A stretch of 64,000 nucleotides of DNA from the NCBI GenBank assembly GCA_947462335.1, contig OX381721.1, positions 1,364,001-1,428,000 on the forward strand, written 5' to 3'. This DNA is from Harmothoe impar (lineage: Eukaryota > Annelida > Polychaeta > Phyllodocida > Polynoidae). The position numbers and the translations under genes were made by a program. Below the pieces are notes generated by a model. It searched no databases. It was not told where the DNA came from and saw only the letters and a list, made by a program, of their open reading frames with translations. Below are positions 53,166-64,000 of the stretch, one piece after another. The first letter of the stretch is position 1. Each line of letters begins with the position of its first letter.

Positions 53166-53826
53166 CCATCCAGAGCCCCTTGATAGATGACAGCTGTTGT
53201 GTGTAAGAAAAGTGTATGCCTCACAATCAAAAGATGATAAAAGGCTTTATCCCACTCGATGTGGGTTTTGAATCAAATATCAAGGGATCAAATATCAGAT
53301 CGATATTTGACGTCGTCAAGTGATATCTGACGTTGTCAATCGCTTTTACTATGTAGTCAAGGTTGTAAAAACAGGGCGCCCTGATTGGTCAACAGCATGA
53401 ATGAAAGTTGCATCTCAAACTTTTAATACTCGGTATGGGGCCCCGTGGGACTGGGGCCAATATTTGCAATTTTCGGAAATACTGTCGAGAATTTCTAGAT
53501 GGAAACAACTTGTCTGGGGTAATTTGACCTCTACTCTTCGATATTCAAGTAATACTCAAGCTATTCTGACTCTAAACATGAGTAAAACGGTCATTTACCA
53601 GCGTTATCGGCAGCGCCGACATCAACAACTGCTGATCTCCCTTGGTTACATGACCCAGTTCCGTTTCTAAGGCCACATGGATCGGGGCCCTGAAGGGGTA
53701 TCTGCAGAGGCCCTATATCGGGCCCTAGATATGTACATTATATTAATATCTCATAACTTAATTTACTCTAAAATCTTTTTGATGGTTCATAACCTTGACC
53801 CTTATCTCCTTTTCTCGCGGGATAAA

Positions 53827-53969
53827 GATAGAATTTGGTTGTTGGCGTGTCCTCTCGTGGATATCTGCTCTTCTCCACGGCACCTCTCGAGCCCCCTGCG
53901 GGGCCTCTCGAGCTGCCGTGGAGAAGAGCAGATATCCACTCGAGCACACGCCAACAACCAAATTCTATC
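53827..53969. repeat. 143-bp near-perfect palindrome
   Basis: Arms starting gatagaatttggttgttggc pair almost completely around a 4-base centre (ctgc). Mismatch islands consist of permuted ctcgag/cctctcgag. It is non-coding, and frames across it are mirror artefacts. Confidence 0.95.
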
Positions 53970-54449
53970 AATTCATTAATTTGATGAAATTCTAAAATAG
54001 ATATATTATTCATGTTCTGTGTTCCACAGAAGTAATTTAATTAAACCTCAACTCCTTCTAGAAGCAGTAATACAAAAAATGTATAACATGATAACGTTGT
54101 ATCAAACATTTTCTTATATACAGGCTTCTGGTAGGAGTTGAATCATAAATAAAGTACCTATGTGAAGCACATGACGTGCATGTCATGCTTATTAAAGAAT
54201 AACATCAATTCAATCGGGTATTCAAATATTTTGGGTTTGCAGGCACAGTTAGAAGGGGTAAGGTTAGTGGTGGTATCTGACCAGGATGTATCAGATTACT
54301 ACAAACTACCCCTGCCCCCTTCCACCACCACCACCACCACCGCTGGTCACCGGCTGTCTGGAGCTCCCGTGGCCAGGGGATAAATTCTATCCACTCTGAA
54401 TCTGCTAGACGTCTCTCTGCTATGTAGTGTGGGATGTAAAAGAACCCTT

Positions 54450-54565
54450 GTCTCGGTAAAAGGGCCAATAGATTCGATCACCATCACCGCCCTTGAAATG
54501 ACCATAGCTGTTAACTAAGGCGTAAAGCAACCCACACACCCACACACCCACACACCCACACATTT
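54450..54565. repeat. SINE-like tail and CA-rich minisatellite
   Basis: tctcggtaaaag, atagattcgatcaccatcac, cccttgaaatgacc and ggcgtaaagc recur in order at 49262-49372, suggesting a short interspersed family. It is followed by acacacccac repeats (54530-54562). Confidence 0.6.
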
Positions 54566-55307
54566 TTCTGTATGAGCCTTCAGACCTCAAGCTGCTCAGT
54601 GTACGGGACTAGGTTTTGTCATAGGCCCTACGGACGCTACTCAAGGTAAAAATAAGAGAGCTGTCTCACCATGACATTGGGCTGGCTGTAGTTTTTTATG
54701 TTTCGGTACCTACAACCAAAACAGCCAGTACCCACCCCAGGGCTTCATGTCGCACGCGGGAAAAGTATAACGGTGGCGCCAACTGTCGGAATAGCGGGTA
54801 CACTACGTCAGTAGTTCTTTTGTTCTCCGCTGAGTGACTGGGCGAAATGTAGTCGGTAGCTCTATTTTCTGTGCACTGTTCTGTTCATTTTCTGCACTTA
54901 ACACTTAAATAGACCGCGTATTTGTACAAGCTAACCGTTTTTATCAGTGCAAAAATTAAATAAGCATCGGATAGAACACTAAAAAAATGAGAAAGTAATC
55001 CAGCACTTAGTATAAGGCACCAGTTTTATCATGAGACACTGAAAGTCTGGTTTTTTTAAGGTGGATAAGACAGTCGACTGAGAGCTCCAAACTAACCAAA
55101 AACGTACCAGAGGTCGATCTATCTCGTACCCGACAGGGCAGGGGCCTTCTACACCCCGGCTCTGATTGATGAGCAAGCGACAATTGTTACAGAGGGCCTA
55201 TTCCTCTTTTGAGGTGGGCCCAAAATTGAACAAAAGAATAAACTCAAGAAAAAGCCTTAGGCTTAAAAGAGTTGTAGATACCGATTTTAACGAGGAAGTC
55301 ACATTCA

Positions 55308-56020
55308 TTAGTTTACAAATAGCCCGTGTAAGTACGCCCATGTCTTGCTTATTTCTTATAGGGTTGTAAGATAGTCACATCATGATGCACATCATCATAA
55401 ACGCAATCATGATACCTTTCATTGTAAGTAGACTCGCCTCTCTGCCCTCTAAAAGAGAGGGCAGAGAAGCGAGTCTCACTCTTAAAAAACCCTTCCCCTC
55501 CCCCCCTCCCCCCCTCCCCCCCCCATGCATCTTAAAGAGTGCCCCCCAGAGTGCCCCTCCCCCCCCTCCCTCCTAGAAAAAAAGAGCCGCATTTTTAAAT
55601 TATTTTTTAGCAAGCTTTCAGCTTGCTTTTTTTCTTTTTTAAAATTTATTTATCCATAAAAATCTCAAGTGACTTATTTTGAAATTCGCGCCAACCTAGT
55701 AGTCACGTGACCCCCTTAAGTAGGTCACTTCCAGTCACGTGACCTATTTGAATTTCCCGCCAACATGGTGGTCACGTGACCCTCTTAAGTAGGTCACTTC
55801 CGGTCACGTGACCTATTTGAATTTCCCGCCCAAAGGTCACGTGACCGGAAGTAGGTCACTTCCGGTCACGTGACCTATTTGAATTTCCCGCCAAAAGGGA
55901 GGCCTCTCATTGGCTGCTTTTGAATTTCCCGCCAAAAGGGAGGCCTCTGATTGGCTGCAGGTCGATTGAGTAATAAACAGTACTTAACTATAGTCCCGTT
56001 CCGATACATACTATACTACT
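55308..56020 (-). repeat. right terminal inverted repeat
   Basis: Mirror of 44930-45642 with the same motif array. Its last bases, gatacatactatactact, also terminate the truncated copy at 21295. Confidence 0.95.
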
Positions 56021-56026
56021 CACTTC

Positions 56027-59000
56027 CCTATAGTAAACACCACTGCCCGGGTATCAAAGTCAGAGTGACATGCTTGTATACTCTCTGCAAATACAATCAC
56101 AACTTCCTGCAATCAGCTATAGATATGCAATTTGACTCCAAATTTACATCTTCGTATATTGAACAGCCCAAAGGGCCAAACTGATTTGTAACAATAATTA
56201 AGTAATGTAATGTTACAATGGACACCAAAGAACTATATATTATCTCCATAAAATGAACAATATGCCAATATTTCTGTGCATGTGTGATATTATGAAGGCT
56301 CAAACCGCTATTAATTGACCAAGCATATCCCATATGATTGCTTTGTTCCTGCATATAAGCCGAGGACAAAGCAGACAAACACTTGCTACCTAGTACCTAC
56401 ACCCACCACCAATGGCGCTGCACCACCCTATTGCATATAAGGGGCACACGCTACTAGCCAGGCAGAGAGAGCTGGGTAGAGTACTAGGTGCATACCATTG
56501 TATACCTAATGTACAATGAACCCAAACTACACACCTAACCGCTGATTGTAGTGTTACTTACTTTCTTGCATATCAAATCTCAGATATTAGTCCAATGCTA
56601 ATTGACGATGGCCCGATATGACACATGTATCGAATAGCCTCATTGAAATGTGTTGAGCTTCATACCACTTTCCTACAATTGCAAATGTAATCATTGCTTG
56701 GCTTGTAACCATGTGATACTTTATACTTTGCAATAAAAGTGTCTCGTTTAGAGCTCACCGAAGTGAATATTACGTATGGAATATATATATATATATATAT
56801 ATATACCTCAGCCACCATAACTATGCAGATGAAAATGCCAGTGGAGAATTGTCTTATTCAGGGGGATAGGGCGGAGCACATGGTGTCGACCCCCTGGATC
56901 TAATCCATAATGTCCTTACCTATTGTGTACAAGGCACCATCTGCCCAGCTCTAAAAGCCACTATAAGCATGTCTAGCCCAGGGGTCAGCAAGATTGAACA
57001 ACTGTCATAATAGCCCTGAGCCTGGGAACAGGTCCATGGCCCTACCCTTTAAGGGGTAAGGATGACCTAACTCTGCCTGGGGCATGGTCTGCTGTGGATA
57101 CACCACCAGGGGGACCTACAGACATATCCCTAACCAACAAGCCAGGCCCATGGACAATAGCTCAACATAGATTGCATGGTCGGTAAGTAGGCTTGGGACA
57201 GGGGGCCCATTGGTGCATCACTGATGGGTAGTTTTATAGACCTAACCACTATCTAAGCCCCCACGTGAATACTTCCCCATAGAGCAAAGCATATGCATTG
57301 CAATCTTTGTGGTCTAGGGGGGTCTGTTCAGTTTCATGATGGACCTCTTATAAAGGAATGCCTATCATGAGAGATAGTTCCCTCCATTATTCTCCTGCTT
57401 ACTAGACAACATTTTGGCATATACTACAGGAAAATTGCCTTTTCTTTTGTGACAACATTGATATGAATTTAAAAAAAGGCAGAGGCGGAAAAAAGAACTG
57501 CCATTGTTGGAGTGTCACAGTATGGAGAATGTCTCAACTGTCAGGATTACTCCTAGCACATAGAACAAAAGCATCACAGAGTGGCAAAAGTCTACTGGGA
57601 CAGATTTATGACATAATTTGGCTTGTTCAGGGTGACCTGCCACGGTGCGGATAACCAGCTCCTTTACATGCAGCATAAGTCATGTCCAAATTATGACTAA
57701 TTGACTCCAATAACCATATACACGTTCATACCATCAGAAGGCTATGGTTTCACTCTAGACAATATGAAGTTTTGGCAATGGTCTGTAAATGTTGAGTAGT
57801 GATTATATTTGAATGAGTAAGTGGGATTTGGGAAGTGTGTGCTGCCTGTGGAGCACCCACTTTTAGCACTGAAAGTTTATAACTCTCCAGAGACACTCTC
57901 AAGGAGAACGAATATTATGCGGGGGTAATCTTCTCTTATCAATTTGCAAATGACTGCATTGTAAAGCCATAATATATATATTATATCTATCATATAATTT
58001 GTTGTGTCATTATCAATCCTATGATCTATTGAAGCTAGGGGACCAGAAGATCAACACAACACTACATGTATTAGTGAGGACGATGGTCTCTTTTTCTTTG
58101 TTGCATACCATACTGAGCAACACATCTAATGTAGCGTTACTTGGTTGATTTATCCTCATAATTACTGTAGTATATATACTGTAGTATGATATTTCTCTGG
58201 CAGACATGATGTGAAATATTATGTGGCTAATAGTTGATGAATAGAGTAGAGTCAATAATCTGATTTGAACAACACAGTCTAATTATACAATAAAGTTTAT
58301 ATGCATCCTATTGTACCCCAGTTCGGGTCACCTGAGTGATTGAAGTCATCTGCACCAAACTACTCAGCTAATGATGATAACCTTGTCCCGAACTACACCT
58401 TAGCTGTTGTAAGCAGGATTCCTGAAATAAACGTGTTACCTACATCCAAACTTAGCTGGGTTTGTTGATTGATAACAATATACTTTGTATCCCATTTCAT
58501 ATCCAAAATAATTAACAGATTTAGGTTAAAAGTGACAGCTCCTTTTGGTCCAGATGAGGCTTTTTGTTCACTCCTATCTGTGTCATGTTGGGAGTCAAAG
58601 AGTGTGGTTCTCACCTTTTCTGCACACATTCTATCTATTTTGACGAAAAATGAATGTAATATCAGAATATGAAAATACTACTATCGTTTGCCAATGTTGT
58701 CCTAGCCCTACTGTAACGGGTCCAGCCAATGATTGCTATTTCATATACCAATAAACCATATTAATTAATGTGCCTAGATCAGTTGCGTTAGATGGCCACA
58801 TCTAAGGCTTAACGAGCTCTTAAAAACCTGAATATACATTCTCCTGAAACACACAAAGAACATAACGGTCTAAGCGCTTATGCAGAGAATGTTCTATTAC
58901 CATTTTTATGACACACCTTTTACATTACAGGGCACAAGCCAAGTTTGTAATGGTGCCATCCTGAATTACACGGTTTCTTGTATTAATGCTTCAAGAACAT

Positions 59001-59898
59001 GTTGCTAAAATAAGACATTTGTTATCAGGATTCACCAATCCAGACCAGCAGGTAACTCGCATCATGCCGACCCTTCAGGAGTGTGTCAACCCCATAGGGT
59101 TGACATGATGCATGAATACAGCACTGGCAAGTTACTCGCCTGGGCTGCATTCATACATCATGATGATGTCCTTAAAGGGTTAACATATATATCAAGTTCT
59201 TTGAACCGATTAGAACCTATACACAGTATTATATCACCCCATGGCATTATCTCAATGTAAGGGCTAATCTGGTTTGTACGTTGACAATTTACATCATTTT
59301 GCCAGAGATGTATGCATCATTCTCCCTATCTTGTCTCCCGCATGCTCACTTGTTGTCTGTCATTATGGACAAAAGAAAAACTATCTGCATATAATCTATA
59401 GAGCAATGAGGGATTTTTATTAAGGTTACATCCAGTTTAGTATGTTAAATAACATACAACCACAATTCGTGGGTCGTGATACGAGCATGGGTATTTCAGG
59501 GGGCTGTGATATATGACACTCCGTGGTTAAATCAATGGCACTAGCGTATTCAATATAAAATAAAGTCCTAAAATGTTTCCACATATGCACCAACCAAGTA
59601 TGACCCCACCGGTATGCTGGATCATGCCTGCAGCCTAGAGCCGCATACTAATGACGGCTTAGGTCTGTCTACAAAACCAGACACCAGAAAACAATGCAGT
59701 TAATTTATATTCACTACAGGAGTCAATGGAAACAAATTGCTCTGTGTGAATCGATTTTTGTATGATGAGAATACTAATCACTTGTATGTCAATATGGAGC
59801 TAATGTAGACAGCACAAGTCGGTGAAGGATTGATGGTGGTGGAATCACCACTTATCTCCTTCCGGCACTAACAGTATTTGCAAACCATTAAGACCTGA
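56027..59898. other. no gene seen
   Basis: AT-rich non-coding sequence. It includes a (TA)n microsatellite at 56781-56806 and, just after it, a fragment (56811-56905) of the repeat seen at 16665 and 44825. Frames are short and random. Confidence 0.55.
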
Positions 59899-60170
59899 GG
59901 CCAAATGTAGAATAATTTGTGTTTCAGGTTACCCGATGGCGACCTTACCTATAAAAACAGGGCCAACCTTTGACATTTTTATCCAATTTTGAAACACAGT
60001 TATATTTAAAGTTATTTTGGGGTCAATTTATAGTCCACGAGTGAATGCCATTCTCGGCAAGTTGGTGTAGTAGTTTGCGAGTCAATTTTTGGGTACTTTT
60101 CAGGCTAAAATAGAAATTGTTCCTAACCTACGTAGATTTTTAGACCATGTAACCTGAAACACACCTTTTA
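59899..60170. mobile_element. MITE family 1, copy 5 (decayed)
   Basis: Starts ggccaaatgtagaataattt, with tgtttcaggttaccc on the left and gtaacctgaaacacacctttt on the right. The terminal ggcc on the right is lost. Interior ccaaccttt/aggttag remnants are present. Confidence 0.7.
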
Positions 60171-63100
60171 TTCAGGAGACACTATGAATAGAAGCTTAAT
60201 GAGTATTTTTCATTTCATTCAGGCCATGAACACTAGATGAGATAATTACAAAGATTTAAGTGGTTGCAAGCTTTATGAGGATAATGAGTCCATAAACTGT
60301 AAGTCTATTTTGCTCTTAGAGATTGGAAAAAGTCATTAGTATAATGTAGAGTACTACAAATGCACATGTATTATACACAGATGAGGGTGAAACAGGATGA
60401 AAGTGAGATCTGCTGTAGTTAAAACGTTAATAACATTAAAAGAGAATCTGTGTTTCAGTACAGCAATAAAACAGTAACAAGTATTTCAGCCAAGAGCTTT
60501 ATCTTTATAATGTATGCAGAAACACAAACCAATTCTGAGTATGACAGATGCATCTTAGTGTAATCTAGTACGATAAGTTCCCTACAGCCATCTCCTACAG
60601 TAATCCAACGTGGCACACAGACACTCAGTTACCAAGGACCACAGTAAGTAGTGTAAGGAAAGGGGGCTTTAATGGAGGCTACGCTGACTGCTGAGCTGAG
60701 CTGTCAGACTTATAGCATTAGTTCAGGATATATGATATAAGCCTACAGAACTTTTGACTGAGAAACTCTTTGAAAGCCTCCTGTTAAAGGTGTTTAAATG
60801 TATAGTTCATATATAAGCTTGTTGAAATATTCATCAATATATTACACCTATTATAGATTCTGTTTGAGACACAGGATCCTTTATAGGCTTGTATGTAAAG
60901 GGAAGTATATATGAGGTGGCCAACTTTCGCTAAACATACTTATAACTACAAGGATTAACAGTGTGAAAGTAATTTAATCGATATACCCCTGGTAAGTAGG
61001 TAATTAGGATTTGTACAATAGATGAACTCTACAACTTAAATGAGGTACTATTCTGCTAGATAATTCCACCTTCACCATAAATGTAATCAGTAGTACTCAT
61101 GGCAAATACTAGCACTTCCATATTTGGAGGGGCCCACCCTAGAGTTGGAAGCTCCAATTCCCCTTCGAGCCAGGACATCCACTTGACACACCTTCCAATA
61201 CTATGGTACCCTGGGAGATTAATGCACCATACGCCCCTGGACCCTCATCTTTCTGGACTGGAGTAATATGAGCAGGAAATGGAGCCATGCCTGACAGGAA
61301 ATGGAACTCTCCCCTTGGACCTATGGGAGGTAGGTACCGATGGTAGCTTCTGTTTTTGGAGACAGTGGTGACTGTGAATTTATGCTTACTTACTAACTTT
61401 GGCTAATGTCTCTATGCTTTGCTGATGACTATAAAATATTATATTTTGTGCTTCACAATAATTCATATTTCCGGGTATTCCTCCACTAAATCTAAGTTTC
61501 TCACTGTCTTACTTTTACCTCAAAATACATCATCGGATTAAGGAAGATAGAGGTAAGTAGGCATCTGCAGATATGCGCTAACATCAATACTAGTAAATGG
61601 CTTACAATGTACAAGTCAAGAAAAGCTGCCACAGTTCTAGAGACCAAAGCAGTCATAGTCATGCGGTACATTGTCAGATAGATCATTAGACCAAAGACAC
61701 GTCAGTAACTCTCCTGTATAGTGGGCTTCCCTCTTGGCAGAGTATTGCAGAAAGAATTTGGATCGGGAAATGCTGCTGACGCCCATCAACAACTATGTTG
61801 GTGATCGGAACTAAAGAAGCGAAGATGATATGCCATCTATTTTTTCCCTGAGGAATTGCATTGCATCCTGCATCCAAGGGTTGCCATTTATATGCTTTGA
61901 ACTCTGCAGTAAAATAGTGTTATCTTATTTTAGTGGGCAGCACAGGCCATTCACAATATGGTTAGTAAATCATATAGTTTTCCCAATGATACTATGGCTA
62001 CTCTTACATGCAGTGATTTTAACCTTAACCTTTCTACACACCAATTATTATACACCAACAACCAAACAAAAACTAAAAGACATAGATTCATTGCTCAGGG
62101 CAGTACACCCATTACATTGAAACCATTCACAATGTATTGTACTCAGGAGGTTATGTGTATAACCTCCTCAGGAGGTTATAGATATAACCTCCTCATGAGG
62201 TTATAAATATAAACTAGGTCAAGTCAGACAGGAGGTTAAGGTTGTGCACCTCTTGACTTTCATTGGGAAACATATAAAATACAATCATTGTGGTAATAAC
62301 ATGATTGGAATAAGAAAGAGGATTGTATAAGGCATTTCTATTGCCTAGTATGAGATTGGAAAACCCATCATTGGTCTTCCTTATAGTGGTTGTATAGAAC
62401 TGCAGGTGGGGGTCATACCTCCTTCTGTGTTATAGCTACATGCCCTAAAGCTGCAGTCCACTGCTGAAGGAGAATATTACATCAGCAGCAGCATGTGTCT
62501 ATCTAATTCTGGACAGCCTTAGGCAAAGAGCGGTGTTGTGAATTGTATAATTAATTCTATCATCTGTAAGAGATAGCAAGGTGGACCTTGTCCTCTCTGT
62601 CTTAGGGAGTGATCATTTGGCAAACATATTTCTTGGGGAGAATCTCTCAGGGGAGGGGAATTCAGCTCTTTGTTGCAAAATATATAACAATGCATCTAAT
62701 AGATTTGTTAACAGGCTAGCACTATTATATTGGAGTAAGGATATGGCTACATAAAAAAAAAGATGTGCTTTATGAAAATTAAAACTTCATCATAAGAACT
62801 GACTCATTTAGAACGGCAACTAATTAAATACAGGCCATATTAAGGACAACAAGAAGAGGCCAATTAACTGCTGATTGACTTTATAAGCAGAAGCATCCAT
62901 CTTAATGAACTCTGGCATTTAACCAAGAAAAATAGTAAAAACTGTTGGCATCTTAATATTAGGCTGCCCTCGAGGAGTGGTTTTTAATTATCAGGCACGT
63001 CGGTCATTTGCTGTTTTTATTTCAGCATGAAGTCAATATGGCTTACAAGCTGGGATCTATCACTATGCCAATAATGAAGTGATGGATCTGAAGGAGGTTC

Positions 63101-64000
63101 ACAGTCTCACAGTTAGAGCCAAAAGGGGGCCTACTGTAGCTGAGAGAAAATATGTGCAATAATAAATGTAATCTTACATAAAGTGAGATGATCAGTAAAA
63201 GATTATCTTTCTTTGAAGGCATTTTGGGATCATGAAGTTATAACGCACAGTGTGCTGATCTGATTCTGTGCCAGCAAATGCCTCACTGGCACTGTCGTGC
63301 TGCATCATGCATCACACATTACGTACTGATACGACGCTAGTCATATGCTGCACACAATGTGTCTAACAATATACCTTATAAAGCCTTTCACCTGTTTTCA
63401 TTACACATTGATGCAAAGGGCTGCCATTGGTATTACATTGGTAAAAAGGTCATGCCTCTTTCCCACCCAACCACTGCTTCCAATTACCCAAAACAAAGTG
63501 GCCTTTATTGATATTCATAACCCGTCTGCTCAGTTCATGCCCCTGACGTGACCAGGGCCAGATTGGTCCCCAGGGCAGATGAACATTTGTTCTATTCTTG
63601 GCCAATCACTATTAGTTTGTGCGTTTGCTGCGCACCGGCTCTTTTGTCACTTCCTCTATTATCACCCAATGCTGTTTTGTTCATCAGTGGGACCAGGAAG
63701 CTGCCCCGACATATGGTGGTCACGTGACCAGTGGGGCATGGTGGAAGGGTACTGCTAAATGATCAACACAGGTACACAATAATCCGATTGATTTTCTGAA
63801 ATTGATGTCGAATAATAAATTGTGTTAAAGTGACATTTTGTTTCTCTGATTATAGAGATAATCTACTGAAATCAACTATGGTTGCCTTGAACATTCCTAC
63901 TCGCTATAATTAGAGTGATTATCCATGATATGTTAGAATTTCTAGGAATAGCCAAATAGGAATGATCATTATTATATTTTGAAAGCTTTAACATCATTCT
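60171..64000. other. mostly featureless, hairpin cluster at 62144-62215
   Basis: The phrase aggaggttat alternates with its complement ataacctcct three times at 62144-62215, forming stacked small hairpins. 63505-63750 is the partner of the repeat at 40935-41240. Otherwise no gene or array is visible. Confidence 0.55.

Larger units (their letters stand above)
44930..56020. mobile_element. Polinton/Maverick-like element, 11,091 bp, no visible proteins
   Basis: 713-bp terminal inverted repeats (44930-45642 and 55308-56020) start AGTAGTATAGTATGTATC. CACTTC flanks both ends (44924-44929, 56021-56026) as a 6-bp target duplication. Long TIRs, AG…CT ends and a 6-bp duplication are what is described for Polintons. 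The Dada group also makes 6-7 bp duplications. No DNA polymerase B, integrase, ATPase, protease or capsid frame is present, and the longest ORFs are about 100 codons, so the copy is non-autonomous or eroded. The interior is built of direct and inverted duplications, two MITEs and promoter-like blocks, partly shared with 17220-21295. Confidence 0.8.

Noticed and set aside
53401..53979. Two plus-strand ORFs of 89 and 100 codons
   Set aside because: One spans the palindrome, so its sequence mirrors itself. Neither has recognisable features or a second copy.

Overview
The window looks like intergenic or intronic DNA from a metazoan nuclear genome, most likely a marine invertebrate (inferred from the repeat types; I cannot name the species). 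It is AT-rich and packed with mobile elements. I found no host protein-coding gene, rRNA or confident tRNA gene. All the substantial coding sequence belongs to transposable elements.

Two related Ty3/Gypsy LTR retrotransposons lie on the minus strand. Element A (1-10182, 3' end outside the window) and element B (26921-38444, complete, with two LTRs and a TATC target duplication) share one design. This comprises a tRNA-His-type primer site, a coiled-coil Gag with one CCHC knuckle, and a -1 frameshift into PR-RT-RNaseH-IN at the same GGAAAAY site just before the gag stop. The integrase has an AT-hook tail instead of a chromodomain. A third ORF lies downstream of pol. It encodes a two-finger zinc protein, not an envelope, and in both elements it follows its own TATA-type promoter. 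Each element carries a visible lesion: a gag frameshift in A, and a TAA between protease and RT in B.

The second theme is a large DNA element at 44930-56020 (11,091 bp). It has 713-bp terminal inverted repeats, AG...CT ends and a 6-bp duplication, CACTTC. These are Polinton/Maverick-like hallmarks, but no Polinton protein is visible, so I read it as a non-autonomous or gutted member. Its terminal repeats are arrays of CCAAT, GGCGGGAA (E2F-like), CACGTG (E-box) and CCGGAAGTG (ETS-like) motifs. A related left-truncated copy lies at 17220-21295. It has a different terminal array (forkhead-like and E-box motifs), a pair of divergent TATA promoters and a frameshifted gene of unknown function. Inside the intact copy there are direct duplications, a hairpin plus AATAAA module repeated exactly, an 822-bp copied block between 169-bp direct repeats, and a 143-bp palindrome.

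The rest is repeats. There is a 2.9-kb array of a 31-bp unit (21505-24360), five 84-bp units (43779-44198), a MITE family with at least five copies (one with its empty site preserved in the window), several foldback elements (one containing tRNA-like modules), and dispersed family fragments. Long stretches at 10183-17200, 24856-26920, 38748-44900 and 56027-64000 hold no gene that I can see.
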